A DNA stretch of 64,000 bases, taken from positions 18,731,766 to 18,795,765 of the forward strand of contig JAZBQD010000021.1 in the NCBI GenBank assembly GCA_036583965.1, given 5' to 3'. The translations under genes were made by a program, and so were the position numbers. Below, in pieces: positions 1-13,559 of the stretch. The notes beneath the pieces are model-generated. The model saw only the letters and a program-made list of their open reading frames with translations, ran no database searches and was not told where the DNA came from. Each line of letters opens with the position of its first letter. Position 1 is the stretch's first letter. This DNA comes from Prunella strophiata (lineage: Eukaryota; Chordata; Aves; Passeriformes; Prunellidae).

Positions 1-1295
<1,295 letters not shown>

Positions 1296-3458
1296 CCTGC
1301 TAACAGCCCCTTGCATTGGAGACTCAGCTCACCACCAAGTTTCCACTTTTGTTTCGCTATGAAATTCTCCATCCTCAGCCTCTGTTTCAGCAGCTTTTAC
1401 ACAAAGCAGTGATGCTGTTCCATCTCTATGATTGCCATGGTGTATTCCCCAGATGTGCCACTTCTGGGAGTTTGGAATTCTTTCTGTCCCCAAGGGCTCT
1501 AAGGGCACCCAAATATTTGAAATGTTCATCCTCAGAGGGATGGGGCCATTCTGGGCAAGGCACCTGGATCTGAGCTCGTTGGGAAAGTTTCTCCCCAGGA
1601 TTCCTTGGGACCCTTTAGGTCTTGCTCTGCTCATTAATTCTGCTCTCAGCCACAAGGTTTGACAATCCAAATTAACTAAAATGACAATCCAAATTAAGTA
1701 AAAATCCAAGTTTTACTTCACAGAATTAAATAGTTCTTAAGGGGTAACCTTACTTTCAAAATCAAAGGCATCTGGAGATCATGATCTTGAATTATTTCAC
1801 AGCACAATACCATCAAATTTATGAAAGTCATATATCCCCAATGGATGAGTTGTGACCATTTTTGCTTGATTCATTTCGTGTTACATTTTTATGACGTGTG
1901 TTAACAAGCTCCAGTTTTATGACCCTGACATTTGCTTGCTTTTCTTTGGAGGTCTTCATAAATCAAGGAAAGATTTCTGTTTAAATCATTATAAATAAAC
2001 CAAGCAGAGAGTAAGTCATTGAAATGGACAGAAGCAATTTCCTTTCACTCTTTTTTTTTTTTGTGTGTGTAATATTTGCCCAGCTCCTGAACCATACAAA
2101 GAGTGAAACATTTGCACAGCAGGGAGAACACAGCCATATCTGTGTGTGACAAATAGCAGGACATCCATAAAGCTGTTGGCTTCTTCATTTCAAAAGGCAG
2201 ATTTTAATATTACTGACTTCAAAGAAAGATAAGAAGGGCAGTGCATAAGACATTATCAGTCCAGTGTGGAATAATGCATTCAAAATTAAAGACAGCAGTT
2301 GAATTAATGCATAAAGGCCTGGCTTTTATGATCATATTTCAAATACTAGAATGTCTTTTCATCCATTCTGCCATATGACTTTACTTAATAATATATCAAG
2401 AACAAAAAAAACCGTATGGGAGTCTTTCTGTAATTCAATTAGTCCAATAAAAAGTGAAAAATAGTTTCTTTTCATTAAAAAGAACTCAAGCCTAACCCTT
2501 CTGATGACAAAGTGTGAGATGAGGAGGGAGGGCAAGGCTGGAGAAGGATAACATTCTGCTTTGTGATGGCATTTCTGCTCGCAGGAAACAGATGAAGTGT
2601 CCACCATTAGTAACATTTGTTATTGAAAGGACTAATTGCACTCTGCTGCAGCAGCAGTTTTTTTTTTATCAGATCCACACCACGGGGTACTTGCTTCTGC
2701 CTTGGGATGCTCTCCCAGCACAGCAATAATTCAGTTTATTAAATATGCTCTGGATAAGTTTCCTTTATTGGGCTGCTGTGGGCAGGGGGATGGTGCTGAA
2801 GGGCACCTCTTGCAGGGCTGAGCTGTAAATGCTCTGGCACCTTGCCCTGGTGCTGCACAGGTTAACTGCAGCCTCCTGAATCCATTCTGGGAAGGGTTTA
2901 TGTTAGAACCCTGGTTACTGAGAATTTGAGCTTTCTGTGAACCCTGGTTACTGAGAATTTGAGCTTTCGGTGCAGACAGCACCTGGCCCCCAAGAGAGCA
3001 CTGCATTCGACCTGAAGCCATAAAGAAAGCTTCCAAAATTAAATAATAGAGCTAAGATTATGTGTAGTTTGAATAGAAGTGTGTAATATAACATAGTAGG
3101 AAATGTAGAGTTTAAACTTTTAGAATATAGTATATAAAACCAGGTTAGAAGTTTTTAAAGTAAGACTAGTCCTTCTTCTTTACCTTCTTCTTCACCTTCT
3201 TCCTCATAGGTTTAAATAGTGTTGTGTAATTAAATAAAAAAGTCCACATTATAAGTCACAAGTTAAAAATTGGTTAAAAAATAAAAACAATTTATGTGTC
3301 ATTTCTTAATTAACTAGTTTTTTCCTTAAAAAACCTTATAAAGAAAGAGATACAACTCCATTTTTACCTTGTTAGTAAAGTGCTGTAGAACTCACAACTT
3401 GTTAAGACTGTTCCTGCTTAGGGAAGTGCAGGGATCACACTTCCCTGTGCTAAACCAG

Positions 3459-3492
<34 letters not shown>

Positions 3493-4422
3493 AGGAATAA
3501 ACAACCAATAAGAAAGAGGAATAAACAAGTGCAGCATTTCAGATGAGATCTTGTTAATGCCAGGCACAATAAAGGACAAATGTGCCCTCAGAAAACCTTG
3601 AGGTGGTTTTCACAGGGTGCCAAAGGGAGCTGCAAGGAGCTGCTGTGCTGCCATAGCACATCTCTGCAGTGCCTGCAAGTTATTTCCACTTGCCAGCTCC
3701 TGGGTCAGCCCCAGAAATGAGGTGCTGGTCCCTACAGGCAAACTCAAGCCTGCCCAGCTCCCCCAGTGCCACCAGGGCTGGTTTGTCACTCACAAGCCTT
3801 GTAGTGGTGAATGACCCTCACCCCTGCAGCTGGCTCCGGGTCAGGGCTGGCAAATCACTCTGCAAGGGTTGAAAGCACTGCTAGCACAGGGTAAATAACC
3901 CAGCTCATTTCCCAGAGCTGCCTCTGACAGCTTTCCCTGCTGCTGCCACAGCTGCACGTGGCCCTCAGGGCTGTTAGGAATGATCTGGTCCTGTTCTGCT
4001 CCTGGCACTCACCTCACAACCTGATTCCTGCCTCCTTTTCCTCTCACTTGTCTTATTCTTCATTCTTTTAATACTGTGCTATCTATCTGGGGATGTTCCC
4101 AGTCTGTTTCTCTCAGTATGTGCTGATGAACAGATTCTGTTCCAGATATCTATTCATGTCCTACTCTCATTTTAACTTCAAAATATTCCTCTCCCAGAGG
4201 TTTCCTTAGAATAATTTTCCATACTGTAGAGAATCAGACAGGCTTCATTCTGAAAATCATAATGAATTTACAAGAGTGACTCATCAGGTTTTTTTAAGCA
4301 TCATTTCCATATAAAGAGGTAAGAACAATAAAAATTACTTCCCTTTGCAAGCCAGCAGGTGCAATAGGAGCAAGAGTTTATGGAATGTGATTTAATAAAC
4401 AATGTTTGTTTTTTTCCTACAG
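1296..4422. other. Non-coding stretch, probably CDH13 intron
   Basis: No exon-like reading frame with splice sites is visible. The stretch is AT-rich, with a short direct duplication of about 32 bp at 2905-2968 and the A-tailed segment listed separately. Short open frames here have no recognisable similarity. The intron assignment is inferred from the CDH13 acceptor at its right edge. Confidence 0.6.
3035..3490 (+). mobile_element. Possible retroelement or LTR-like fragment ending in A32
   Basis: This AT-rich segment contains a TATATAAAA box-like string near 3130, AATAAA-type strings, and a run of about 32 A at 3459-3490 followed by fresh sequence. The A-tail suggests a retroposed insertion, and the upstream part resembles an avian LTR in style. 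No coding region or target-site duplication was recognised. The family call is a guess. Confidence 0.3.
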
Positions 4423-4656
4423 GTAACCCTCCTGCTACGGGTACAGGAACTTTGCACATCACCTTGGAGGATGTCAATGACAACGTCCCATCCCTTTATC
4501 CAACACTGGCAAAAGTTTGTGATGATGCAAAAGATCTCAGGGTAGTGGTTCTAGGAGCATCAGACAAAGACCTTCATCCCAACACAGACCCATTCAAATT
4601 TGAGCTCAGCAAGCAATCTGGCCCAGAAAAATTGTGGAGAATCAACAGGCTTAACA
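4423..4656 (+). CDS. CDH13: CDH13 (T-cadherin) penultimate exon, EC4/EC5 region
   Basis: This is a 234-nt exon between a polypyrimidine-AG acceptor (ends 4422) and a GTACGG donor (4657). It encodes 78 residues including the cadherin calcium-linker motif EDVNDN, followed by the start of the last extracellular repeat ([31 protein letters not shown]). I recognise this as the membrane-proximal part of T-cadherin, a GPI-anchored atypical cadherin that mediates homophilic contacts and binds adiponectin and LDL. The frame is open and uninterrupted. The exon ends in phase 1 (last base A), which joins to the exon at 5903 to give NNTHAQ. Upstream exons lie outside the window. Confidence 0.93.
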
Positions 4657-5902
4657 GTACGGGCTTAAATTTGATTTTTGTGTATTTATTCCTCCTGCTC
4701 CTCTGTCCCAGGGCACTCCCCCTGAGGCACGGGGGAATTTAGGAGGGGTTTTGCATGAAGGATTTGTGGGATGGACCCACTGCTGCTGCGTTAAACCCAT
4801 GCTGGGTCTGCTGGGCCTGTGGAACACACCACGATTTCTTTCTCTCTTCTTGTCTTGGCTGAAATTTCTTCTCTCAGTTTTGCATTAATCAGGGGCTGCT
4901 AATGACTGATAATTTTGTGTTACTGCAACTCATGGCACACAATTGTTTTGCATGAGGTGCACAAGGCTTTGCTATAGGACAGCATGGAAGTTTTGCATGG
5001 GCTTTAGCAATGCAATTGAAAAACTTCCAAATTTTAAGTATTTAAATAAACTCTTCACAAATAAAATATCCCAATGCACTGGGACCTTACACAATTGGTA
5101 AGAGGATCATGAGATTGCAGAAAGCTTGTTTGTCAAATTGTGGGCACAAAGTACAACATTTCTTCATAATATAGATTATTCATATTTCTATTCTGGAATG
5201 TATTGTTTTTCTCTGCCACTCTCCAATCTTTTAGTTCATGTCACAGCCTTAGAAAAAAACTAGAGATGGATGTGATGGCTGCACCTGCCTGCAGGACAAA
5301 GGGGAGGAGCTGTTTTCTTGGCTATTCTCCAAACATCAAACCACCAAAGCTTCTGTCACACCCTGAGAGAATTATCACACCCAGCGGGTTGCCAAGAGCT
5401 GCTGTGGCCCTCAGCTCCCCAGCTGGGGCAGATCTGGGGGGTTTGGAAAGGGCTTTACTTCCCTTCCCTGCCCTCTCAGGGAAATTGAGGAAGTTGTTCA
5501 GAAGCTCTGCCTGTACTTCCCAGCAAGAAGGGTTATTTTTCCTTTGGCAAGTAAATTTATTATCTCTTCTTGTCATTCTGGGGGTGACGTGCCCTACGCA
5601 TTTCATGGTATATTAGCTTTCACAGGCAACTTCTGGCAATAATTTGCAGACCAAATAATGCATTTAAATAAAAGGGGCTCTCACTATTTTTTCTTTTGGT
5701 GGGGTTTGCTACAAGTTTGTAATTAGATTTCAGCCCCATGAAAGAATTTCAGTACTGTCTCTTCCCTCCAATTAAATTATTTTATTATTTTTCTTAGTGT
5801 ATTCTCATTTTCCTTCCTGATTTCATCCTAACTGGCAATGTCTGATGTTGCAACCTCCCAAGCACCCCAATATTTGGTTAATTGTCCCCTCCTCCTTTGC
5901 AG

Positions 5903-6119
5903 ATACCCATGCCCAGGTCATCCTGCTTCAGAACCTGAAAAAGGCCAATTACAACATCCCATCTCCGTGACAGATTCTGGAAAACCACCTCTGACAACAC
6001 CACAGAACTGAGATTACAAGTGTGTACCTGCAAGAATCCCAAATGGGCTGCAGTGCACTGATGCTCTCCACATCAGCCTGACCCTAATCCTCCTTTCCAC
6101 TCCTCAGTTTATTTTGTAA
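5903..6119 (+). CDS. CDH13: CDH13 terminal coding exon, frame broken by small deletions
   Basis: The acceptor TTTGCAG ends at 5902. The first codons read THAQVILLQNLKKANYNIP, continuing the T-cadherin protein from the previous exon. A stop (5968-5970) follows at once in this frame. The homologous sequence continues in other frames: SVTDSGKPPL, then TTELRLQVCTCKNPK, then a hydrophobic tail (LTLILLST) ending near TAA at 6117-6119. That tail would fit the GPI-signal end of T-cadherin. At least three or four single-base losses are needed to join the pieces. A real pseudogene is possible, but the previous exon is intact, so uncorrected sequencing indels are more likely. The exact stop position is uncertain. 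Confidence 0.75.
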
Positions 6120-7271
6120 GTCTTTTGCTGAGCTGTAAGTAATGAAGTGTTGTTTATCTGCTCATTGGTACTCTGCATCAGAAAAACCTCCAAGGGAGGA
6201 GTTAAAATTCAGAGCTTGATATCATAATGTTGTCCATTTTTGGGTTCCATTTGTCCCATGAGGGAATAGCTGTGAGAAAGTTTGGGGGGAGGGGGTTTTT
6301 CATAGTAAAAAAAAAAAAATAACAATGGATGCCTGATTGTCAAATTAAGAAATAGAGCAATAGTTTTAAGAGGAATCAAAGGGAATCAGAGCTAGCATAT
6401 GATCAATGAGAAGTCTGACGTGCAGCCCTGTCCGGTGTCTCAGCCTGAAAGGCCCAGCCATGCCCCTTGTGCAAAACACCTCAGGGTGGGGATGACAGAG
6501 ACTGCAGAAGAGTGTGAGAGACTGAGTCAGTTCCACGTAAAATAGAAATCCCCTGACATAAGGTCTGGCCCTGAGTTTTGGTTTTGGTGCTGGAAGGAAG
6601 TCATTGCCCCCCTTGTGTTTTGGCTCTGACCTCACCTCTAATTTGGATCAGTGCCATGGCCCCAAGTTAGGAGGTCACCAGTTTTCACTGTGACAATACC
6701 TGCTTTTAGTAGAATTTCAGACACAAACATCCCTGTAACTTGGTGAAGGTCTGCAATTTCTGCTGTCAACATGGCCTTAGCCTACAGTGTCTTTCTTGTC
6801 CCATCTCACTCATCTCCTGTGCCAGTGGCAGAGACACTCTTGGTCCCTCATCTGTTCAACCTGGGGACCCATCTCAGGCCATCTCTCCTCTGAGCTTTGT
6901 TGAAATGGAACAATATGCTGAAAATGACTTTTCCTCTTTTCCCTACACTATTTGCTCACTTTTCTTCTTGTCGTATTTGCAGATGCTGAAGTTTTCTACC
7001 TCAGCGATATGGAAGGAACCCTTCTCATCCCACTGGTCTTTTCCCACTCAGTGATGGAGAAGTGACAGGAGCATTACTGCTGGGTGTTCTTCCACCCAGT
7101 GTGCTGTGGTTTCCTTGGAGTCTGCTTTGGAGGGGTGCTGAGCCTGCAATTCTACAAAATCATGCTGATGGGTCACTGCGAGGTCTCCTCTCACAGAGCA
7201 AGGAGCCTGCCAAATCATCTCCTGTAGCTTCCAGGTCTTTCCATGATGGTACCCATCTCCTCCCTCCCCTT
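6120..7271. other. CDH13 3' flank, no gene seen
   Basis: This stretch probably holds the CDH13 3' UTR and downstream DNA up to the assembly gap. It includes an A-run near 6307 and no exon-like frame with splice signals. I see nothing else that can be supported. Confidence 0.5.
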
Positions 7272-7771
7272 NNNNNNNNNNNNNNNNNNNNNNNNNNNNN
7301 NNNNNNNNNNNNNNNNNNNNNNNNNNNNNNNNNNNNNNNNNNNNNNNNNNNNNNNNNNNNNNNNNNNNNNNNNNNNNNNNNNNNNNNNNNNNNNNNNNNN
7401 NNNNNNNNNNNNNNNNNNNNNNNNNNNNNNNNNNNNNNNNNNNNNNNNNNNNNNNNNNNNNNNNNNNNNNNNNNNNNNNNNNNNNNNNNNNNNNNNNNNN
7501 NNNNNNNNNNNNNNNNNNNNNNNNNNNNNNNNNNNNNNNNNNNNNNNNNNNNNNNNNNNNNNNNNNNNNNNNNNNNNNNNNNNNNNNNNNNNNNNNNNNN
7601 NNNNNNNNNNNNNNNNNNNNNNNNNNNNNNNNNNNNNNNNNNNNNNNNNNNNNNNNNNNNNNNNNNNNNNNNNNNNNNNNNNNNNNNNNNNNNNNNNNNN
7701 NNNNNNNNNNNNNNNNNNNNNNNNNNNNNNNNNNNNNNNNNNNNNNNNNNNNNNNNNNNNNNNNNNNNNNN
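7272..7771. other. Assembly gap, 500 N
   Basis: Exactly 500 N. The round size indicates a scaffolding placeholder rather than a measured distance. It separates the CDH13 contig from the inverted-copy contig. Confidence 0.99.
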
Positions 7772-8163
7772 TTCCCCCAGTCCCCCCTGACAGCGAATTT
7801 GGAATATCCCAGGCCCCCCAGAGCCATCCCCAGCCAACTCCGAGCATCCTCAGCCCCCCGACCATGAATTTGAGCAAGCCCCCAGCCCCCACCAGAGCAT
7901 CCCAGACCCCCTGAACAGGAATTTGGCAGCCCCCAGCCCCCCCCCAGAGCATCCCCAGACCCCCCAGAGCATCTCAGCCCCCCGACCATGAAGTTGAGGC
8001 ATCCCCAGCCCCCTCTGAGCCAGCCTCAGCCCCCCTGAGCAGGAATTTGAGGCATCCCCAGACCCCCCTGTGAGAACCCCCAACCCTGAAACAGGAATTT
8101 GAGCATCCCAAGCCCCCCGATCATGACTTTGAGCATCCCCCAGTCCCCAAGAGCATCCCCAGA
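7772..8163. repeat. C-rich minisatellite at the contig end, inside the FOXF1 intron copy
   Basis: Degenerate units of roughly 50-65 bp share the core GAATTTGAGCATCC followed by runs of C and CAG (for example around 7860, 7920, 7990, 8045 and 8100). The array ends where unique FOXF1-intron sequence begins at 8164. The core GAATTTG is shared with the unique sequence at the junction. The right-arm copy has no such array at the equivalent place (62919 onward). Confidence 0.8.
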
Positions 8164-8946
8164 GAATTTGCCCGGAGTCTTGGAGTGGAGATGGTGTTGG
8201 CCGGGAAGAGGCCTCGGAAGGGACGAGGCCAGCGCTGGGTTTCGCTTTGCTGCCCAAATTCCGCTCGGGGGTGCGGTTTGGCTCGGGAGGGAGGGTGGCT
8301 CGGGGAGGGGCTCTGGTGGCACGGCGGAGCCCCGGCGCCATGGGCGGGTGATGGGGCAGATTTGGGGGTCCCTGCCCATCACCCCGGGCCTTCGGGGGGA
8401 GCGGGAAGTGCCTGACAGGAACGGCTGTTGAGCGGAGAACAAAAGGGTTTTTTCTGGTCAAAACCACGAGCGAAGCGGGGGGAGAAAAAGCACAGGCGGG
8501 CCCGGCCGGAGCTGAGAATCGAGCAGAGCCCCAGTCCGGCCGCGGCCGGGGCAGTTGCCACACCACGTCACCCTCCGGGGCAGCTCCAGGGCCCTACTGG
8601 ATGGGAGGAAAACGGAGCTGGGAATCCGCCCCGAGGAGGCACCGGGCCCGTGCGCGGCCTTCACCGAAACGCTCTGATTATCACCCAAAGGAGAGGCGGG
8701 AGCGCTCGGGGCAGGCAAACCCCATGGCCAGCGCACCCCAAATTCCCGGGGCGCTTTTCCGTGGCGGAAAGGGCGGTAGGAACAGCCCCGCTCCCGGTGG
8801 CTCTCGGCCCCGGGTGTCCTCCCGGTTCCCGCGACGCTCCAAGAAACGAAACGAAAGCTGCCCCGCTCCGCACCCGGCGGATTTCCGCACGGGCCGAGGC
8901 CATGGGAAAAGCAGCCGGGGCGAAAGAAAATCAATCTAACTGTTGA

Positions 8947-9405
<459 letters not shown>

Positions 9406-9891
9406 GCCGGCCGGAAAAAACCCAGGCGATGGGGCCGGGCGCTGAGAAATCCCCCAGGACGCTCTGGGTGCCAGGGGGGGGTGCCAGCCAAGTGCCCAGC
9501 CGGCTTTGGGCAGCAGGGCCGGACCGGAGCTCCGGGCAGCGGCCGGCAGCGCGGAGTGCGGCGCCGGGAGTGAGCTGAGCATCGGCCGGGGGTGCGAGGC
9601 CCGCAGCGTCTGTGCCTTCTTCTGCTCGGGGAGGGATGGAGGAGAAAGCAAAAGCAGCCCCCACGTCCGTCCCGACAGCCCGACTGCGAGTTTGGGGTGA
9701 GGCTTCGCCAAATGAGGTTTGATGATTCTTTAAAAAAAAAAAAAAGAAATTGCCGAACTTCCGGTTTGGGAGTTTTGCGAGCGATGCCACAGGCTCGGGC
9801 TGAGGGGGCTGGAAAAGGACCCCGAACTCAAACCCCTCGGTTGCCGTCTCATTCGAGGCCCGGAAAAATACTTTTTAAATTTTGTTTCCTT

Positions 9892-9934
<43 letters not shown>

Positions 9935-10535
9935 CGGCCAACACCCAGCGGGCAAAAAAATCTCTCAGAGGGATTTTTGGAACTATGAATTTTGGTTTTT
10001 TTGCCTGCATAAAGACTGCAGGATCAGACCCTATGCAGAGAGAACAAGGCACTTTGGAAAGAGACAGCCATTGCTCATCCTGTTCTTTATTCTACAATTC
10101 TTTTTTTTTTTGTTTGTTTGTTGTGTTGCTAATAATCGAGACACGAATAGTCTGCAGTTGATCAGTATTAAATCGGGGAATCTCTGTTGGCAATATTTGC
10201 CATATAGAGTTGGGTTTTTTTAGTTAACCTTTGTAAATTTGCAAGCGACCGTGGTCTCTGTGTAAAGACAATCCTCCATATGTTTTTATAGAAATATATA
10301 TATAATGAAGGATTATTCCCCCTCCCTCCCCTCTCTATTTTTTTTTTTCTGCCCTGAAGTTTGTGACAGTGCGGTGAAAACCGATTTTAATTCTTTCTGC
10401 ACTGTATAAAATTGTAATTATGTGGGTTTGTTTTTTCGATTTTTTCGCCTTTTTTTTTTTTTTTTTGTGTACGTTTTGTCCCTAAAGAAAAAAAAAAAAA
10501 AAAATCCCGAATAAAACCTGTAATGTATATTTGTA
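9406..10535 (+). other. FOXF1: FOXF1 3' UTR, left copy
   Basis: This non-coding sequence follows the FOXF1 stop. It is rich in long T-runs (9893-9932, 10101-10110, 10449-10466) and ends shortly after AATAAA at 10510-10515. It matches 60600-61715 in reverse complement, with many homopolymer-length differences. Confidence 0.7.
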
Positions 10536-12094
10536 CACTGGGCTTCACGATGTATGAGCAACAATAACGAGCATGTTACCGGTGTAAGTTAAGCTTTAAT
10601 TAAGGGGTCCGGCCCTGCAAACCCTCGGGCAATAATTCCGTCCCGGCCCACAAAAAAGACTCAAAATCGCTTTTAGGGTTTTTTCACCTTCGCGGAGTCC
10701 TGGTTGCCAATTCCCCTGCTGGGAAATATTTGAGGATATTGCAATGCAGAAGAGGAAAAGCGGCGGTGCTTTTTATTTTTAGCTTTTATATGATGATTAT
10801 TCCTTTTTTTTCCCCCAAGGCTAAAGGCTCTGTTTGACAACCTCTCCCTCGAATTTCAGGCGTGAGGCTGCCGGGATGGAGCCCGCGGCTCCTTTTTCCT
10901 CCTCCTCCATCCCGGGATTTTCTGACTCCTTTTTCCTCCTCCTCCATCCCGGGAATTTTCCGACCGGCAGGAACTTTCCGCGGTATTTTCCCTTCCGTGA
11001 AAAGAAATAAAAATTCATAAAATTGAAGGAAATTAATACGAATTATTAGGAATTAATAGTAGGAATAAAAATTAAGCAGATCAACTGCACCATCTCCGTC
11101 GTGCACGGGGCAGTGATAAATCGCATTTAATATCGGTATTTTCCTGCAAAATTTGGGGTGATTTTTGCTAATTCAGGATTCTCCAGTATTGAGGATTTTT
11201 GCTTTAATTGTGGCCATCTGTTTGCTATCAATCTTCAATATCAACGCCCATAAAAAGAGATGCAGGCAAATTAATCTGATTACGTGGTTGTGGATTTCTG
11301 TCTTTACAGCGGGAAATTTAATCACTGCACACTAATTGGCCAGCTCTGGAATCAGCTTAATTAAAATCCAAGTTCGCTGTAACAAGGGAGAAATGTATAA
11401 TATTATTGTAATTAAGGCAAGGTTTTATTAGAGTTGGGGAGGCCTTTGCAGGGTGGGGTTTTTTAATTTTTTGTTTTGTGGGTTTTTTTTTTGAGGAGTG
11501 TTTGTGGGGTTTTGGTGTTTTTTTTTTTTAATTTTGTTAATGTTTTTGGTGTTTTTTAAATCTCTGTTTAATCCTTTGAAGCCAGCAGCAATCTGCCTGC
11601 AGCATTATTGGTTTTCTCCCATTTTTATGCTTTTCTGGGCTGATCTTTCCCACATCCCTGCTGGAGGTGAAGGCATTGTCTCCATCCTTTTAGGTAACAA
11701 GCTGAACCAGAGGGTTTTTCCACTCCTGAAGCAAAATATTCTGTACTGGTTTTGGCTTCAATATGGATCCTTCATAATAATCAGCTCCTTGAAATCCCAC
11801 TGTCACTCCCCAGGTTTGTTTCCATCCTTTTGATTGATTTTTGGATCCTCCTTGGCCTATTGGAGCTGCTGGGGCTGGGAAGGGCCGGCAGCACCTTGCA
11901 AAAAGCGTGGGCCCAGCTCGCAGGGGTTCTGTGTCTGCTCCCCACCAAAGCCTGCTGTGATTCATTCCCGTGCCTCCCGTGGCTTTCCAAACCTGGAAAA
12001 ACAGAGCTGCTGCATTCCGGGGACGCCACATATTCCTCAAGCCAGTGAGCGCAGTCTAAACAGGAGCTCTGCATCCCAGAGCCCTCCAGCAGCC
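10536..12094. other. FOXF1 downstream flank (left copy), no gene seen
   Basis: AT-rich stretches around 11000-11450 are well matched to the other arm (about 59700-60120). No exon-like frame was recognised. The low divergence of the AT-rich block could mean conserved non-coding DNA, but only the two arms can be compared here. Confidence 0.4.
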
Positions 12095-12690
12095 AGGAGA
12101 GAGCAAAACCCCCCAGATCCTGAAAACCCCCCAGCTTCTACAAACCCCCCAGCTTCTACAAACCCCCCAGCTCCTGAAATCCCCCCAGATCCTGCAAAAC
12201 CCTCAGCTCTCCATATGCAAAACCCCCCAGTCCTGAAAAACCCCCCAGCTACTCCAAACCCCCAGCTCCTCAAAATCACCATGTTCATGCAAAACCCCCA
12301 GTTCCACAAATCCCCCAGCTCCTGAAATCCCCCAGCTCCTCCAAACCCCAAGCTACTACAAAACCCCCAGTTCCTACAAAACCCCCAGTTCCTACAATCC
12401 CCCAGTCCTCAAAACCCCCAGATCTCCACACCCCCAGCTCCTACAAATTCCCCAGTCCTACAAATTCCCCAGTTCCTACAAATCCCCCAGCTCCTACAAA
12501 TTCCCCAGTTCCTACAAATTCCCCAGTTCCTACAAATCCCCCAGCTGCTACAAGCCCCCCCAGCTCCTGACAAACACACAGCGTCTACAAATGCCCCCCC
12601 AACTCTGCAATCCCCTTCAAGCTCCTGCAACCCCCAGTTCCTCCAAACCTCCAGCTCCCCAAAACCCCCCAGCTCTCCCTCTGCAAAAAG
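12095..12690. repeat. Minisatellite, about 17-bp CCCCCAGCTCCTRCAAA unit
   Basis: Irregular tandem units with the core CCCCAGCTCCT and spacer ACAAA or GAAA. The mirror array in the other arm is 58205-59035, about 240 bp longer. Apparent proline-rich open frames are products of the repeat. Confidence 0.9.
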
Positions 12691-13559
12691 CCAGTGGCTT
12701 TTCCACAGTATTTTCAGTCACAGGGGATGGCAACCCAAGCGACCCTTGCTGCTTTTCCAGGAGGTTGGGCTCTGAGAGAGGGAGGAGGGATTTAAAGTTG
12801 CCAAGAAATGCTGTGGGAGCCCAGCAAGGCAGGCTGCTCAGAAATGTGGGATTTGCTGCTGGAAAGGCTCCAGATCTGGTCTGTGCTCAGCTGCGGGGCT
12901 CAGCTCAGCACCAGCCAGCTGCCCCCTGCTCCTCATCCCTCACCATCCCAATCCTCAGGGAACACAACCCATTTTCTTTTGGGGTTTTTGGCATTTCTAC
13001 TGCAGGAAACAGCTTCTCATGGCTGATGCCCTGTGCAGGGCCCAGGAACTTTCTACAGGGATGGAATTGCCCAGGAATTTTCTACAAGGATAAAATTTCC
13101 CAGGAACTTTCTAGGGAGGAAATTGCCCAGGAATTTTCTACAGGGATGAAATTTTGGAGTGTGATGAGAAAAAAACCAGGGCCTGGTGTCTCCAGCCAGG
13201 TTGTCCCCTCTGGATGAGGGGACATTGATGTCCCCAGGCCTCGTGCAGGGATTCTGGTGGCAAAATACTCCTCCCAGGATGCTTCCCTCCATCCCTACAA
13301 GGCCACCATGGAGCACACCCTCTGTGTGCCACTGTCACCTGCTTGTGGGGTCGGTCCCCAGGGGTGTTTGTGACCCCCACGTGGGGACAGAGCTGGAGGG
13401 AAGCACAGGATCGTGCAGGGATCCCAAGGAAGGCCTGGAGGAGGGGATGTGGGGCTGGGTCCCTGTAGGGGGCACACATTTTTGGCATGGTCCATTGGGA
13501 TGATCTGCAGCATTTTTGGGAGGCAGCATTGGGGTGGGGATGGTGGCAGGGGTGTCTCT

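Noticed and set aside
7048..7989. Frames of 220-313 codons crossing the N gap
   Set aside because: Mostly undefined residues; artefact of the gap.
9893..9932. Poly-T tract as a processed-pseudogene A-tail
   Set aside because: It lies in the FOXF1 3' UTR of both arms, upstream of the polyadenylation signal, with no retrocopy attached.
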